Origin: a virus
DNA length: 39,414 bases
Strand: one strand, 5' to 3'
IMG/VR virus record: IMGVR_UViG_3300035670_000567
Span: 1-39,414 of that record
Shown: positions 6,855 through 14,496 of the stretch, piece by piece
Numbering within the stretch: the stretch's first letter is position 1
Layout: every line of letters begins with the position of its first letter
The notes under the pieces: generated by a model
Database searches by the model: none
What the model was told of the DNA's origin: nothing
The model's input: only the letters and a program-made list of their open reading frames with translations
Program-made: the position numbers and the translations under genes

Positions 6855-7438
6855 CAATTAACGGCACAAGCCAGTGGGCAATCAAGCGGCGCATGAAAGA
6901 GGCCGGGGCATTTTCCTGCGGGCATGAGTGGTCCATGCAGAACCAAGTCCGCAATGGTAATTCTTATCGTTGCCGCCAGTGCGCAGAGGAACAGAAGGCG
7001 CGGCGGGAAAAGATCAAGAACGAGCGCGACGACAAGATTCGCGCCTATGTTCGCAGTGGTAAAACCATCAAGGAAGCCAGCAAGGAGTTTGGCGTATCCT
7101 ACAACATTGCAGTCAAGGCGTGTGGCGGCCTTGGGACTTTGCGGCGCAGTGAGTTGATTAAAGACCCGCTGTTCTCCTCTCGCGCGCTCAAAGTGGCCGC
7201 CGAGGCCGTGGGGGCGAATCCAGAGCAGCTACGCAAGAACTGGAGGGAAAAGCCGCTTGTGAGGGCGCGGTGGGCCTTTATGATTGCAATGCGCAAGCGT
7301 GGTGCCAGCACGAAGCGGATCGGGAATGTGCTGCACCGGGATCACACGACGGTCATTTATGCACTACGCAAGGCGTTGCCATTGGTGGCGCAAGACCCGT
7401 ATTTTTCAGATTTGGTCAGGCGGGTTGACGCTGCCTGA
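6851..7438 (+). CDS. DnaA-domain-IV-like DNA-binding protein
   Basis: A 195-residue protein. The C-terminal part contains GNVLHRDHTTVIYALRK (158-174), very close to the DnaA signature of domain IV (xLxRDHTTVxxA), which reads DnaA boxes. Before it lie a possible zinc knuckle (C23, H25, C41, C44) and a helix-turn-helix-like segment KTIKEASKEFGVSYNIAVKA (71-90). There is no AAA+ domain, so it is not an initiator by itself. It may mark the phage origin, compete with host DnaA, or repress transcription. The start is ATG 6851, with GGAG upstream. Confidence 0.7.
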   Translation: MTINGTSQWAIKRRMKEAGAFSCGHEWSMQNQVRNGNSYRCRQCAEEQKARREKIKNERDDKIRAYVRSGKTIKEASKEFGVSYNIAVKACGGLGTLRRSELIKDPLFSSRALKVAAEAVGANPEQLRKNWREKPLVRARWAFMIAMRKRGASTKRIGNVLHRDHTTVIYALRKALPLVAQDPYFSDLVRRVDAA

Positions 7439-7581
7439 TTAGAGTTACCGTCCCGACGTATTCCAACTCTCGACCACCCTGGCGGGAGCGAAGGCATGGC
7501 ACCGGAAGGAACAAGCGGGTGTCGGGGTAGCGGGTCATAGTCGCCTGCGAATGCCATGCAACAGGGTATTTATCTTGAGGA
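7439..7581 (+). other. Intergenic gap before helicase gene
   Basis: 143 bases with no convincing gene or clear promoter. Short start-stop ORFs of 11-14 codons occur, one ending across the helicase start, and are not supported further. The gap is a break in an otherwise tightly packed operon, so an internal promoter or leader is possible, but I cannot identify one. Confidence 0.4.
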
Positions 7582-9381
7582 ATGACAGTGCAACTTCGCC
7601 CATACCAAGCCCAAGCCGTGCAGGCTGCGCAAGACTGGATGCGCAGCAGCATTGATCCATGCCTGATTGAAGCGCCTACCGGAGCGGGCAAATCGCACAT
7701 TGTATCTGCGCTTGCAGACTGGCTGCACGGTATTAGCGGAGGAAAGCGTGTTCTGTGCCTTGCGCCGCAAAAAGAGTTGGTGCTTCAAAATGCCGCCAAG
7801 ATGAAGTCAACTGGAACGCCTTGCTCAGTGTTTTCGGCGAGCGCAGGTATGAAGTCTACCAGGCACAAGATTGTTTTTGCAACGCCGTTGACTGTCAAGA
7901 ACTCCATTAGCCGCTTCAAGGATGGATATTGCGCAATCGTTCTGGACGAGGCTCATACACTGACACCGACCGTCCTCGCCATCATTGAGGCCATGCGCGC
8001 CGAAAACCCTAATCTTCGGGTTGTTGGGCTGACGGCCACTCCATTCAGGCTGGGAAGCGGTTACATCTTTAGGCTTTGGCCTGACGGCAGGGTAAATGGC
8101 GACGACACTTGCCGTGACCCGTTTTTCGTCAAGATGGTATACAGGATCGAGGCGCAGGAACTCATTGATGCTGGCTATCTCACTAAGCCGCTAATCGGCT
8201 CCGTCAACGCAGAGTCGTATGATACGACAGGTCTTGAGTTGATGCCAAATGGCAGATTCTCCGACAAAAGCGTTGATATGGCATTTGTCGGGCATGGCCG
8301 AAAGACAGCAGGGATTGTTGGTGATGTGGTAAGACAGGCCAGCAACAGGATGGGGGTGGTATTTTTTGCTGCTACCGTCCGTCACGCCGAGGAGATCATG
8401 GCGAGCCTTCCGCCGTCGCTTTCGGCTATCGTGACTGGCGAAACCCAGAACAGGGCCGCTATCCTGCAAAAATTTGACCGCATGGAGTTAAAATATCTGG
8501 TCAATGTCGGAGTCCTGACGACCGGCTGGGACTGCGCCCACGTAGATGTTATTGCGCTTCTACGGAGGACCGAAAGTGTCGGCTTGTTGCAGCAAATGAT
8601 CGGTCGCGGGCTTAGGCTGCACGACCAAAAAAGCAATTGCCTGATCTTGGACTATGCTGAAAATCTGGAAACACACACGCCGGATGGAGATTTGTTTGCT
8701 CCAAGGATCAAAGCAGGCAAAGCCGCAGGCGACGGAACCGGCATCGAGGCGCTATGCCCTGATTGCGGTCACATCAACGACTTCAAACTGAACCCGGATT
8801 ACGCCGACTTCCAACGGGACGCGAACGGCTACTGCCTTGACGTATTTGGAGAGCGCCTGCAATCCGAGTTCGGGCCAATCCCGGCGCACTACGGGCGGCG
8901 CTGCTGGGGCATGATCCAGACCGGGCCTGCTGGACAATACGAGCGATGCGGACACCGCTGGGCCGGGAAGCCCTGCGAGCAATGCGGAGAGCCGAACGAC
9001 ATATCGGCGCGGTATTGCTATGCGTGTGGCGAGGAACTGGTTGACCCTGGGGCCAAACTGATAGCAACATTCAAGGCTCTAAAGCGTGATCCATACACAC
9101 CGCAAACGGATGAAGTGCTGAAACTGAATGTGACTGAAGGCCTCAGCAAGAGCGGGAATGCGACAATTCGGGCCGACTTCGTGACACCATATCGCCACTT
9201 TTCGTGCTGGTTTATGAAGGAGCCACGATTCCCGCGCCAGCAAAAGGAATTGGCCTCATTCCTAGCAGTTACAGCAGATGGTCCGCCGCAAACTGTTAGC
9301 TATGTCAAGGACAAGGATTCTGGTTTCTATCGCATCTTGGCTTACAACAAGGAAGCTGATAAAGACCCATCATGCAATTAA
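7582..9381 (+). CDS. SF2 DEAH-box helicase with C-terminal zinc ribbons
   Basis: A 599-residue superfamily 2 helicase. RPYQAQAV (Q-like) lies at 6-13, motif I APTGAGKS at 31-38, motif II DEAH at 122-125, motif III TATP at 151-154, and motif VI QMIGRGLR at 338-345. After the second RecA-like domain comes a cysteine-rich region: LCPDCGH at 391-397, CGHRW near 456, CEQCG at 465-469 and CYACG at 479-483. These are probably two zinc ribbons. The family is frequent in phages and is linked to replication or recombination intermediates. The gene overlaps a VRR-NUC nuclease gene by 10 bases, suggesting the two work together. It starts with ATG after TTGAGGA. Confidence 0.87.
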   Translation: MTVQLRPYQAQAVQAAQDWMRSSIDPCLIEAPTGAGKSHIVSALADWLHGISGGKRVLCLAPQKELVLQNAAKMKSTGTPCSVFSASAGMKSTRHKIVFATPLTVKNSISRFKDGYCAIVLDEAHTLTPTVLAIIEAMRAENPNLRVVGLTATPFRLGSGYIFRLWPDGRVNGDDTCRDPFFVKMVYRIEAQELIDAGYLTKPLIGSVNAESYDTTGLELMPNGRFSDKSVDMAFVGHGRKTAGIVGDVVRQASNRMGVVFFAATVRHAEEIMASLPPSLSAIVTGETQNRAAILQKFDRMELKYLVNVGVLTTGWDCAHVDVIALLRRTESVGLLQQMIGRGLRLHDQKSNCLILDYAENLETHTPDGDLFAPRIKAGKAAGDGTGIEALCPDCGHINDFKLNPDYADFQRDANGYCLDVFGERLQSEFGPIPAHYGRRCWGMIQTGPAGQYERCGHRWAGKPCEQCGEPNDISARYCYACGEELVDPGAKLIATFKALKRDPYTPQTDEVLKLNVTEGLSKSGNATIRADFVTPYRHFSCWFMKEPRFPRQQKELASFLAVTADGPPQTVSYVKDKDSGFYRILAYNKEADKDPSCN

Positions 9382-9815
9382 AAACCTGCCCCGTCCCCAT
9401 CTACGGTGACACCTCGTTTCGCGGCACCTGTCACAAGGAGAGCGTCGAGCAGGCCAGCTTTTTTGCTCGGCTACGGCGTGAGTATCCTGACACCTATGGC
9501 CGGATCGGCCTGCACCCGCGCAACGAGGGGCTTAAGAAGGGCGGGCAACTGTCCGCCGTCCTGAAGCACCAAGCAGAGGGCATGACCAAGGGCGCTGCGG
9601 ACATTATCATCCCCGGCGCGCGGACCTTTGTGTGCGAACTCAAGCGCCGCGACCACACCCAGAGCCAGTGGCAGGACGGCCAGCAGGAATACCTTAAGGC
9701 CGCTGCGGACGCCGGGTGCTTCGCCTGTGTGGCGCTGGGGGCAGAAGCCGCATGGCAGGCTTTTGAGGAGTGGCGTATGCGTAGCCAGATGGCCGGGTGG
9801 ATTGAGACATGGTAG
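9372..9815 (+). CDS. VRR-NUC domain nuclease
   Basis: A 147-residue nuclease. The VRR-NUC fold is marked by RIGLHPRNEGLKKGG (44-58), KGAADIIIPG (74-83), CELKRRD (89-95) and S-x-W-x-x-GQQEYL, ending with a helix around AGCFACVALGAEAAWQAFEEW. The family contains structure-specific nucleases such as FAN1 and phage resolvase-like enzymes. The ORF starts inside the helicase gene and overlaps the following gene by seven bases. Likely role: Holliday-junction or flap cleavage in phage recombination. The exact substrate is inferred. Confidence 0.78.
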   Translation: MQLKTCPVPIYGDTSFRGTCHKESVEQASFFARLRREYPDTYGRIGLHPRNEGLKKGGQLSAVLKHQAEGMTKGAADIIIPGARTFVCELKRRDHTQSQWQDGQQEYLKAAADAGCFACVALGAEAAWQAFEEWRMRSQMAGWIETW

Positions 9816-10093
9816 AACAAGCGAGCCTGTTTGAAGCGCCTCCGCCAGAGCGGTCCAAGATGCCGAGCGCACAACTTGACGACCTTATGAACTGCCGGAT
9901 CGCGTGGGATGACGCACCGGAGGCCATCAAGTCATGGGCGCAGTTCTACTTCTACAAGGCTGCCGTTGCGATTTGCCGGATGCCAGATAGGGACAAAAGG
10001 AAAGCGGCCCTGGAGAAAGTTCCAGAGCCGCTTCGCCCGAAGGTTGAGGCAGAGGTTATTCGGATTTGGCCGGTGTTCCGCCCGAAGCCGTAA
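9809..10093 (+). CDS. Hypothetical protein, 94 aa
   Basis: Unrecognised 94-residue protein. The N-terminus, VEQASLFEAPPPERSKM, is proline-rich and flexible, followed by a helical, basic region (YKAAVAICRMPDRDKRKAALEKVPEPLRPKVEAEV). It overlaps the VRR-NUC gene by seven bases and is the last gene of the rightward operon. Its final 38 bases overlap the end of a minus-strand gene, so the two operons are convergent. Its position suggests an accessory to recombination, but no motif supports this. Confidence 0.6.
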   Translation: MVEQASLFEAPPPERSKMPSAQLDDLMNCRIAWDDAPEAIKSWAQFYFYKAAVAICRMPDRDKRKAALEKVPEPLRPKVEAEVIRIWPVFRPKP

Positions 10094-10241
10094 CCAGACC
10101 CTTCTCCATCATCTCGATCTGCGCGCGAACCTGACGCGCCAGATTCCGCAGGTCAAACGAATCCACCTTGCCGTCAGTCTCCTCGGATATGAACGCCAGA
10201 TCGTCGAGACGCTTTGCGATTTTGTTTAGGGCGTTAAGCAT
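10056..10241 (-). CDS. Small helical protein, 61 aa, downstream of ABC-GNAT gene
   Basis: The start chosen is ATG 10241 (MLNALNKIAKRLDDLAF), because GGAG lies seven bases upstream and the ATG overlaps the ABC-GNAT stop as ATGCTTAA. A longer frame from 10466 runs through that gene and is rejected. The protein is predicted helical and charged (NLARQVRAQIEMMEKGL), possibly a coiled coil. It converges with and overlaps a plus-strand gene by 38 bases. Function unknown. Its tight coupling suggests it belongs to the ABC-GNAT cassette. Confidence 0.55.
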   Translation of the reverse strand: MLNALNKIAKRLDDLAFISEETDGKVDSFDLRNLARQVRAQIEMMEKGLVTASGGTPAKSE

Positions 10242-11295
10242 TTTGTTCTCCAATGTATTCATGCGAGTAGCATACGCGGCTGATATGCTTGTGCTTGTGG
10301 CCGTCCTCTTTTGTCCCGTGAGACGAGTTATAGTCCGCCCTAGCCTTTCGGTTTTTACTGGTTGGCTTCCACAGAGGGGAGGCGTTCCGATACTCACCGA
10401 GGCGAGGGTGAGCAGTTTTTGAGAAGTAGCGACACCCATCAGTGACAAAAATCTTGGCAACTGCATCGCTTAGGCGGACGCCAAATCCCAACCCCTGATA
10501 ATCTGGCAAAATCACTGTGCGATGCTCCCTCCATCCGTTATTGAAGTTGCCATTGGGGAACCTTAGGGCTGAAGCAAAACCAATTGGGACTCCATTCCAA
10601 ACCGCGATCCAGCACCTTGCACTCTTGTTTATGCCGCCATCTAAATAATGATGCGGGCGGAAGATCGGCCAGATGCTTGCGGAAGTAGGCAAGACTTCCA
10701 ATTCAATTCTGGGTCGTTGAACTGCCCCCCTTCCGGCCAGATGGCCGGTGCTTGTGTCAAATACCCAATCAGGCTGGAGCCATTCTATTATGTCATAGTG
10801 GCATGAGGCCAGAACAATGTTGCGAAGTTCCTTTTTGTCAACATAGCGCCGCAACGCCACAGAGCAAGCCTTTGCCACGTTCCGGTCGATGACAGAGGTG
10901 AACTCATCAATCACCGCGTTATGATACAGCGATCTCGCTAAATCTGCGCGGAACCTCTCCCCGGTCGAGAGAACATGGTATGGACGAAGCCAAGATGGGA
11001 TGCTGTTCAGGCCCACCGCAGAAAGCCGTTCTGCGGCGTCATCGGCGTCCACAAAGTGAGAGGCCACAGCAAGATCGGGGAACCAAGAATGCTTCCGCTC
11101 GCTTCCAAAGCGGTTGAGCAGCGTGGATTTCCCAGAACCGGATGGGCCGACAATCAACCCTAGTCCAAACTTCGAGGGCACCTCTGGCATGATCGGAGGG
11201 GTGAACCGGGACACTCCGGTAAACTCATAGTCGAACATAGCACTAATGGCATCCGTCACATCGTCTAGTGACACCTTAGAAACAAGATCATTCAT
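10234..11295 (-). CDS. ABC-type ATPase fused to GNAT/Mom-like acyltransferase domain
   Basis: A 353-residue two-domain protein. Residues 1-190 form an ABC-class ATPase: Walker A GPSGSGKST at 50-58, signature-like LSTGER at 109-114, Walker B AVIDEF at 127-132 and switch histidine in SCHYD (166). It lacks membrane spans, so it is not a transporter. Residues about 205-353 form an acyltransferase-like domain with HHYL at 215-218, an ITAP-type strand CWIAVWNGVPIGFAS, and the acetyl-CoA-loop-like LPDYQGLGFG at 263-272, then a conserved-looking basic tail (SPLWKPTSKNRK). The HHY element and GNAT fold recall the phage Mu Mom protein, which modifies adenine in DNA. DNA modification or anti-restriction is an inference. 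The start is ATG 11295 with AAGGAGG upstream; GTG 11298 is also possible. Confidence 0.75.
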   Translation of the reverse strand: MNDLVSKVSLDDVTDAISAMFDYEFTGVSRFTPPIMPEVPSKFGLGLIVGPSGSGKSTLLNRFGSERKHSWFPDLAVASHFVDADDAAERLSAVGLNSIPSWLRPYHVLSTGERFRADLARSLYHNAVIDEFTSVIDRNVAKACSVALRRYVDKKELRNIVLASCHYDIIEWLQPDWVFDTSTGHLAGRGAVQRPRIELEVLPTSASIWPIFRPHHYLDGGINKSARCWIAVWNGVPIGFASALRFPNGNFNNGWREHRTVILPDYQGLGFGVRLSDAVAKIFVTDGCRYFSKTAHPRLGEYRNASPLWKPTSKNRKARADYNSSHGTKEDGHKHKHISRVCYSHEYIGEQNA

Positions 11296-11840
11296 CACTT
11301 ATACCTCCTTGCCTTTTCAATAATCTCTTGCTTGGTCAGCACATTCCGGCCAACCCGCCACCACTTGCCGTTAGCGTTGTAGCGCCCATCTTCGTTGCAG
11401 CGGTTCACCGGAAACCGCTCCCGGCGTAGCACATCTGCGGCCTCCTCGTCCGGGTCTTTTTGATAGATCATGGCGATCGCTGGCTTGCGGACCTTGCCCA
11501 TGCTGGCGAGTCGATTGCGCTTCGGGATATGCCGCCGAGCCGATACACCAGCCTCCTTCAGCCAGCGGTCGATAGTGCCGCTCCACTTGGCTCCGTAGTG
11601 CTGGGCAAGCTGGCTCTTGGTCATGGTCGGGGCGAGTTCAGCGAAGTCGCTGGGCATCGGCTTTTTGTTGTATGCTGTCCGCGTAAGCTGGCTGGCGCAC
11701 CACAATCCTCGCCAAGCTGCTATGCGCCTGATCGACGGGGCCTCACCGAACTTGTCCAGCACCATTTGCCTGATCAGGGTTGCGCTGCGCTCGAATGGGA
11801 CAAGCCCTTTTGCCATTGATTCAGGGTCAGGCCATTGCAT
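11295..11840 (-). CDS. Putative DNA-binding protein upstream of ABC-GNAT gene
   Basis: A 181-residue basic protein with no certain family. Residues about 74-97 (MTKSQLAQHYGAKWSGTIDRWLKEAGV region) read like a helix-turn-helix. The C-terminal third is basic (RRERFPVNRCNEDGRYNANGKWWRVGRNV). The start ATG 11840 has GGAG six bases upstream; a GTG three bases earlier is closer than usual to the site. It is the first gene of a three-gene minus-strand cassette and overlaps the ABC-GNAT start. It could regulate the cassette or guide the modification enzyme to DNA. Both are speculation. Confidence 0.55.
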   Translation of the reverse strand: MQWPDPESMAKGLVPFERSATLIRQMVLDKFGEAPSIRRIAAWRGLWCASQLTRTAYNKKPMPSDFAELAPTMTKSQLAQHYGAKWSGTIDRWLKEAGVSARRHIPKRNRLASMGKVRKPAIAMIYQKDPDEEAADVLRRERFPVNRCNEDGRYNANGKWWRVGRNVLTKQEIIEKARRYK

Positions 11841-11894
11841 CACTTACTCCTCATAGGTCAGTTGATGGGCGGACACTGCCTGCAAAAAAAGTGT

Positions 11895-11922
11895 TTGACA
11901 ACCTCAAAATTGATGGCATTGT
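11895..11922 (+). promoter_or_regulatory. Candidate promoter for the small-gene operon
   Basis: -35 TTGACA at 11895-11900 is a perfect match. With a 16-base spacer the -10 would be CATTGT (11917-11922), a weak match. It lies in the 117-base gap between the divergent minus-strand cassette and the plus-strand small-gene operon, about 35 bases before the first start codon. No promoter for the minus-strand cassette was clear in the same gap. Confidence 0.4.
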
Positions 11923-11957
11923 CTGCGCATCGAAATTGATTGTCACAGGAGATTGAA

Positions 11958-12137
11958 ATGAAGTCTTTCGGATCACATGGCAGCGCCGATCTGTGGCGCG
12001 CACCCGGCTACCGCAACACCACCCGCGTCGATGGCGGTCTTGAGCGTGAGGCTGGCAGCGTTGACATGGGATCGTTCCTGATCGCGCTGACCTGGCTTGT
12101 GCTGCTCGTCGGCATGGCTCTGTCGTCTTGTTCGTGA
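11958..12137 (+). CDS. Small membrane protein, 59 aa
   Basis: The start is ATG 11958, preceded by AGGAG with a seven-base gap. A soluble, glycine-rich N-terminus (MKSFGSHGSADLWRAPGY) is followed by one hydrophobic segment near the C-terminus (SFLIALTWLVLLVGMALSS), so this is a C-terminally anchored membrane protein. First gene of the plus-strand small-gene operon. Function unknown. Confidence 0.55.
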   Translation: MKSFGSHGSADLWRAPGYRNTTRVDGGLEREAGSVDMGSFLIALTWLVLLVGMALSSCS

Positions 12138-12169
12138 TTGCGGCGCAACATCACCCAGGAGACACAACC

Positions 12170-12451
12170 ATGACCGAACTCAAGATCACTCAGGCGGATA
12201 GGGATGCTGCCAATAGGCTGATGGAAATTTGGGACGACGGCGACCTTCACTGCGATGATTTTGTGGAAGCCTTCGCACGCCACCGCATCGCCGCAGAGGA
12301 AGGCAAGGCGGAACTGGTGAAAGCCGCTGAGAGCCTTGCGCCTTATCTCAAGTGGATGCTCGGGCCAGAAAGCCCCGGCTATCACCCTACCATGCCGAGT
12401 GCCGTCGCGCAGTTTAACGCCGCTCTCGCCCGCGTTCGGGGAGAAGGGTGA
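12170..12451 (+). CDS. Hypothetical protein, 93 aa
   Basis: The start is ATG 12170 (MTELKITQADRDAANRLMEIW), with AGGAGACACAACC upstream; a longer frame from 12128 has no such site. Acidic and mainly helical (FARHRIAAEEGKAELVKAAESLAPYLKWML). Its pattern of short helical segments resembles many uncharacterised phage early proteins. It overlaps the next gene by one base. Confidence 0.6.
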   Translation: MTELKITQADRDAANRLMEIWDDGDLHCDDFVEAFARHRIAAEEGKAELVKAAESLAPYLKWMLGPESPGYHPTMPSAVAQFNAALARVRGEG

Positions 12452-12708
12452 TGACCGACCGCAATGAACTGGAAAGGCTGCTGGCTGACGATAAAGCTGC
12501 TCGCGCCTACGGAGGGTTCCCTGATTGCTTGGCTGAACATCTCCGCAACAACGCCCAGCACTACCTCTCGCTCATGGATGAGGTGGAGCGTCTGCGGGCG
12601 GGACTCCGCTCATGTGCCGACTTAGTGCGGCGCTACAATGGTCGCCAGACCGAAAAGCTGGACGACATTCCGGCGATTGTTGCCCAAGCTCTAGGAGAAA
12701 CCAAATGA
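12451..12708 (+). CDS. Hypothetical protein, 85 aa
   Basis: The start is ATG 12451, whose A is the last base of the previous stop (TGATG). Helical and charged, with a possible coiled coil around LRNNAQHYLSLMDEVERLRAGLRS. No family recognised. It overlaps the next gene start by four bases. Confidence 0.6.
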   Translation: MTDRNELERLLADDKAARAYGGFPDCLAEHLRNNAQHYLSLMDEVERLRAGLRSCADLVRRYNGRQTEKLDDIPAIVAQALGETK

Positions 12709-13142
12709 CCACCGAGGAAAAGGCTCTGGCGCTGGTGAACGCGGTGCTTGTTGAGCGTCAACGCGAACCGCTACCATACTTTACCCGCGACAGGTCCGCA
12801 TATGAAGCCCTCTGCCGCGCCATCGAAGCCCACGAAGCCGACAAGAAGGCTTTCAGTGATGCGGTGAAGAAGGCGATTGAAGGCTGTGGCCACAACGGAT
12901 TTATGGCCGGTTACATACAGGCACAGTTCGCCCCCTTCATCCTGCCCGAACCCGAACCGGACCCGCTGGTGGAGATTGCGCGGGAAATGACGCTACTGGA
13001 CGGCGTTGTCCGCACCGACAACCAGAAAGCGGCGATCCGCGAGGGGCGCGCTGGAAACACTGCGTCGGATGACTTTTACGACCGCCTCCGCACCGCCCTA
13101 GCCGCCCGTGGCTACAAGATCGAAAGGATCGACAATGACTGA
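12705..13142 (+). CDS. Hypothetical protein, 145 aa
   Basis: The start is ATG 12705 (MTTEEKALALVNAVL), with TAGGAGAAACCAA upstream; the longer open frame from 12612 is an extension into the previous gene. Residues 1-70 are helical (IEAHEADKKAFSDAVKKAIE). A proline-rich hinge (LPEPEPDPLVEIARE) follows, then a second helical part. Similar modular small proteins are common in phages of alphaproteobacteria; function unknown. Confidence 0.6.
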   Translation: MTTEEKALALVNAVLVERQREPLPYFTRDRSAYEALCRAIEAHEADKKAFSDAVKKAIEGCGHNGFMAGYIQAQFAPFILPEPEPDPLVEIAREMTLLDGVVRTDNQKAAIREGRAGNTASDDFYDRLRTALAARGYKIERIDND

Positions 13143-13308
13143 CCTGATCGAAAGGCTGGAACGGGCAGAGGGGCAGATCGGATCAACCAAGACGACCTGC
13201 TACGAACTCGCAGACGAGGCACGGCTTTCCAACTTGGAAGAAGCTGTCAGGGAAATTACTGCCGTGCTGCTTACAGCCCTTCGCGCCAAGGAGGCTGACA
13301 ATGGGTAA
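13135..13308 (+). CDS. Hypothetical protein, 57 aa
   Basis: The start is ATG 13135 (MTDLIERLERAEGQIG), which overlaps the upstream stop by eight bases; the frame extends to 13108 without a better start. A short, entirely helical acidic protein. Repeats of LIERLERAEG-type starts occur in many phage small genes. Function unknown. Confidence 0.55.
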   Translation: MTDLIERLERAEGQIGSTKTTCYELADEARLSNLEEAVREITAVLLTALRAKEADNG

Positions 13309-13765
13309 GTATGATGAACTGGTGGGGCGGTTGCTGACACCATGCTTCGAGCGCGGCCTTGACGAAGGCTGGATCGACAAAGAACGCGAACAAGCCGCCA
13401 CCGCAATCACCACGCTCGAAGCCGAACTCGCAGCCGTGAAAGCGCGTGGGGATAGGCTGGCGGAAATGGAGGGATCAATGACACCGGAAGAAGTGTGGCG
13501 GGAGGCCAGCGCGGCCTACGAGGACACTGCGAACGATGCCGCCGACCTACCCATGCGCGACATGGTGATTGCTGGCGATGCAGCCGCCACCGCCATCCTG
13601 GCCCAGCGTGACGCTGAAATGCTGGCCGAAGGTGCGCGGCGGGAACGGGAACGGGTGGTGGAATGGTTGGAAGGGCTGCACTGGACGCACCGCCATTACG
13701 AACCGGCCAAGTCATTCGCCCAAGCCATCGCAGCGGGCCAGCATGAGGAGAAGAACGATGACTGA
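13301..13765 (+). CDS. Hypothetical protein, 154 aa
   Basis: Starts at ATG 13301, eight bases before the previous stop, with an AAGGAGG site upstream. Predicted mostly helical. A coiled-coil segment (KEREQAATAITTLEAELAAVKARG) lies at about 27-50. Then comes PEEVWREASAAYEDTANDAA, and near the C-terminus a Trp/His-rich patch (EWLEGLHWTHRHYEPAKS). Unrecognised. Confidence 0.6.
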   Translation: MGKYDELVGRLLTPCFERGLDEGWIDKEREQAATAITTLEAELAAVKARGDRLAEMEGSMTPEEVWREASAAYEDTANDAADLPMRDMVIAGDAAATAILAQRDAEMLAEGARRERERVVEWLEGLHWTHRHYEPAKSFAQAIAAGQHEEKNDD

Positions 13766-13964
13766 CATACCGCAGGGAGTGCTTGATGCTTATTGGCAGA
13801 ATATGCCGTCACCCTACGATCAGGACATGGAAGATGTTGAAGCGGCAAAGCGGCACATTGAAGCCGTGTCTAGCGCCATGTTCCTCGCAGGCAAGCGCGC
13901 GGGGATGGAAACACTGCCCGACGAAATAGAACTATTCAGGATCATCCGGCTGTGGGAGCTGTGA
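13758..13964 (+). CDS. Hypothetical protein, 68 aa
   Basis: The start ATG 13758 overlaps the preceding stop and has GAGGAGAAG upstream. It begins MTDIPQGVLDAYWQNM and is acidic in the middle (DQDMEDVEAAKRHIEAVSS). The longer open frame from 13569 lies within the previous gene and is rejected. Function unknown. Confidence 0.55.
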   Translation: MTDIPQGVLDAYWQNMPSPYDQDMEDVEAAKRHIEAVSSAMFLAGKRAGMETLPDEIELFRIIRLWEL

Positions 13965-14011
13965 CGCCGCCAAGGCGAAGGCCCTCGCCCAAGCAATCAG
14001 GAGTGAGAACG

Positions 14012-14290
14012 ATGGACACGGTTGAACGGGTTGCGCGGGCGCTGTGCCGTGCCGATCTAAACAGCGATCCCGACAAATTGCTTACCCCCGCTCCGGGCGA
14101 GACTCGGCGCTTTGCTTGGGAACTTTACGTGGATGATGCCAAAGCCGCAATCCGCGCGATGCTGGAAGGGCTGGATCAAGACCTTGCGTTGACCGAACTA
14201 GCGAATATCGAAGGCGCGTCGGACGAATGGCTTGACGGCTTCCGGTTTGCCGTCTCGCGCCTGTCAGCATTGAAGGAGGTGGTGGGGTGA
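14012..14290 (+). CDS. Hypothetical protein, 92 aa
   Basis: The start is ATG 14012 (MDTVERVARALCRADLNSD), with AGGAGTGAGAACG upstream. It contains the VERVARALC ... WELYVDDAKAAIRAM pattern recurrent in small phage and prophage proteins of unknown role. The stop overlaps the next start (GTG 14287) by four bases. Confidence 0.6.
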   Translation: MDTVERVARALCRADLNSDPDKLLTPAPGETRRFAWELYVDDAKAAIRAMLEGLDQDLALTELANIEGASDEWLDGFRFAVSRLSALKEVVG

Positions 14291-14496
14291 GTGATTGGCA
14301 ACCGATAGAGACTGCGCCGAAGGATGGGACTTGGTTTCTAGGCTGGAGGCCGTCAAAGTTTGAAGAATGCCGCGTCGATGTGTGGGCGTGGAAAGGTTTC
14401 GACGGCAGAGAAGAAATGTTTGTCGATGCCGCAGACCTTTCAGACGGGTATCAGCCAACCCACTGGATGCCTATTCCACCGCCACCCCAGCCTTGA
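14287..14496 (+). CDS. DUF551-like small protein
   Basis: A 69-residue protein with the DUF551 pattern: SDWQPIETAPKDGTWFLGW at residues 2-20, and THWMPIPPPPQP at the C-terminus. GTG start at 14287. The family is frequent in phages as a short Trp- and Pro-containing protein of unknown function. Last gene of the plus-strand small-gene operon, 36 bases from the convergent phosphoesterase gene. Confidence 0.72.
   Translation: MSDWQPIETAPKDGTWFLGWRPSKFEECRVDVWAWKGFDGREEMFVDAADLSDGYQPTHWMPIPPPPQP

Noticed and set aside
10242-10466. Longer N-terminal extension of the small protein after the ABC-GNAT gene
   Set aside because: It is read through the ABC-GNAT coding sequence in another frame; the ATG at 10241 has a ribosome binding site and a coupled overlap.
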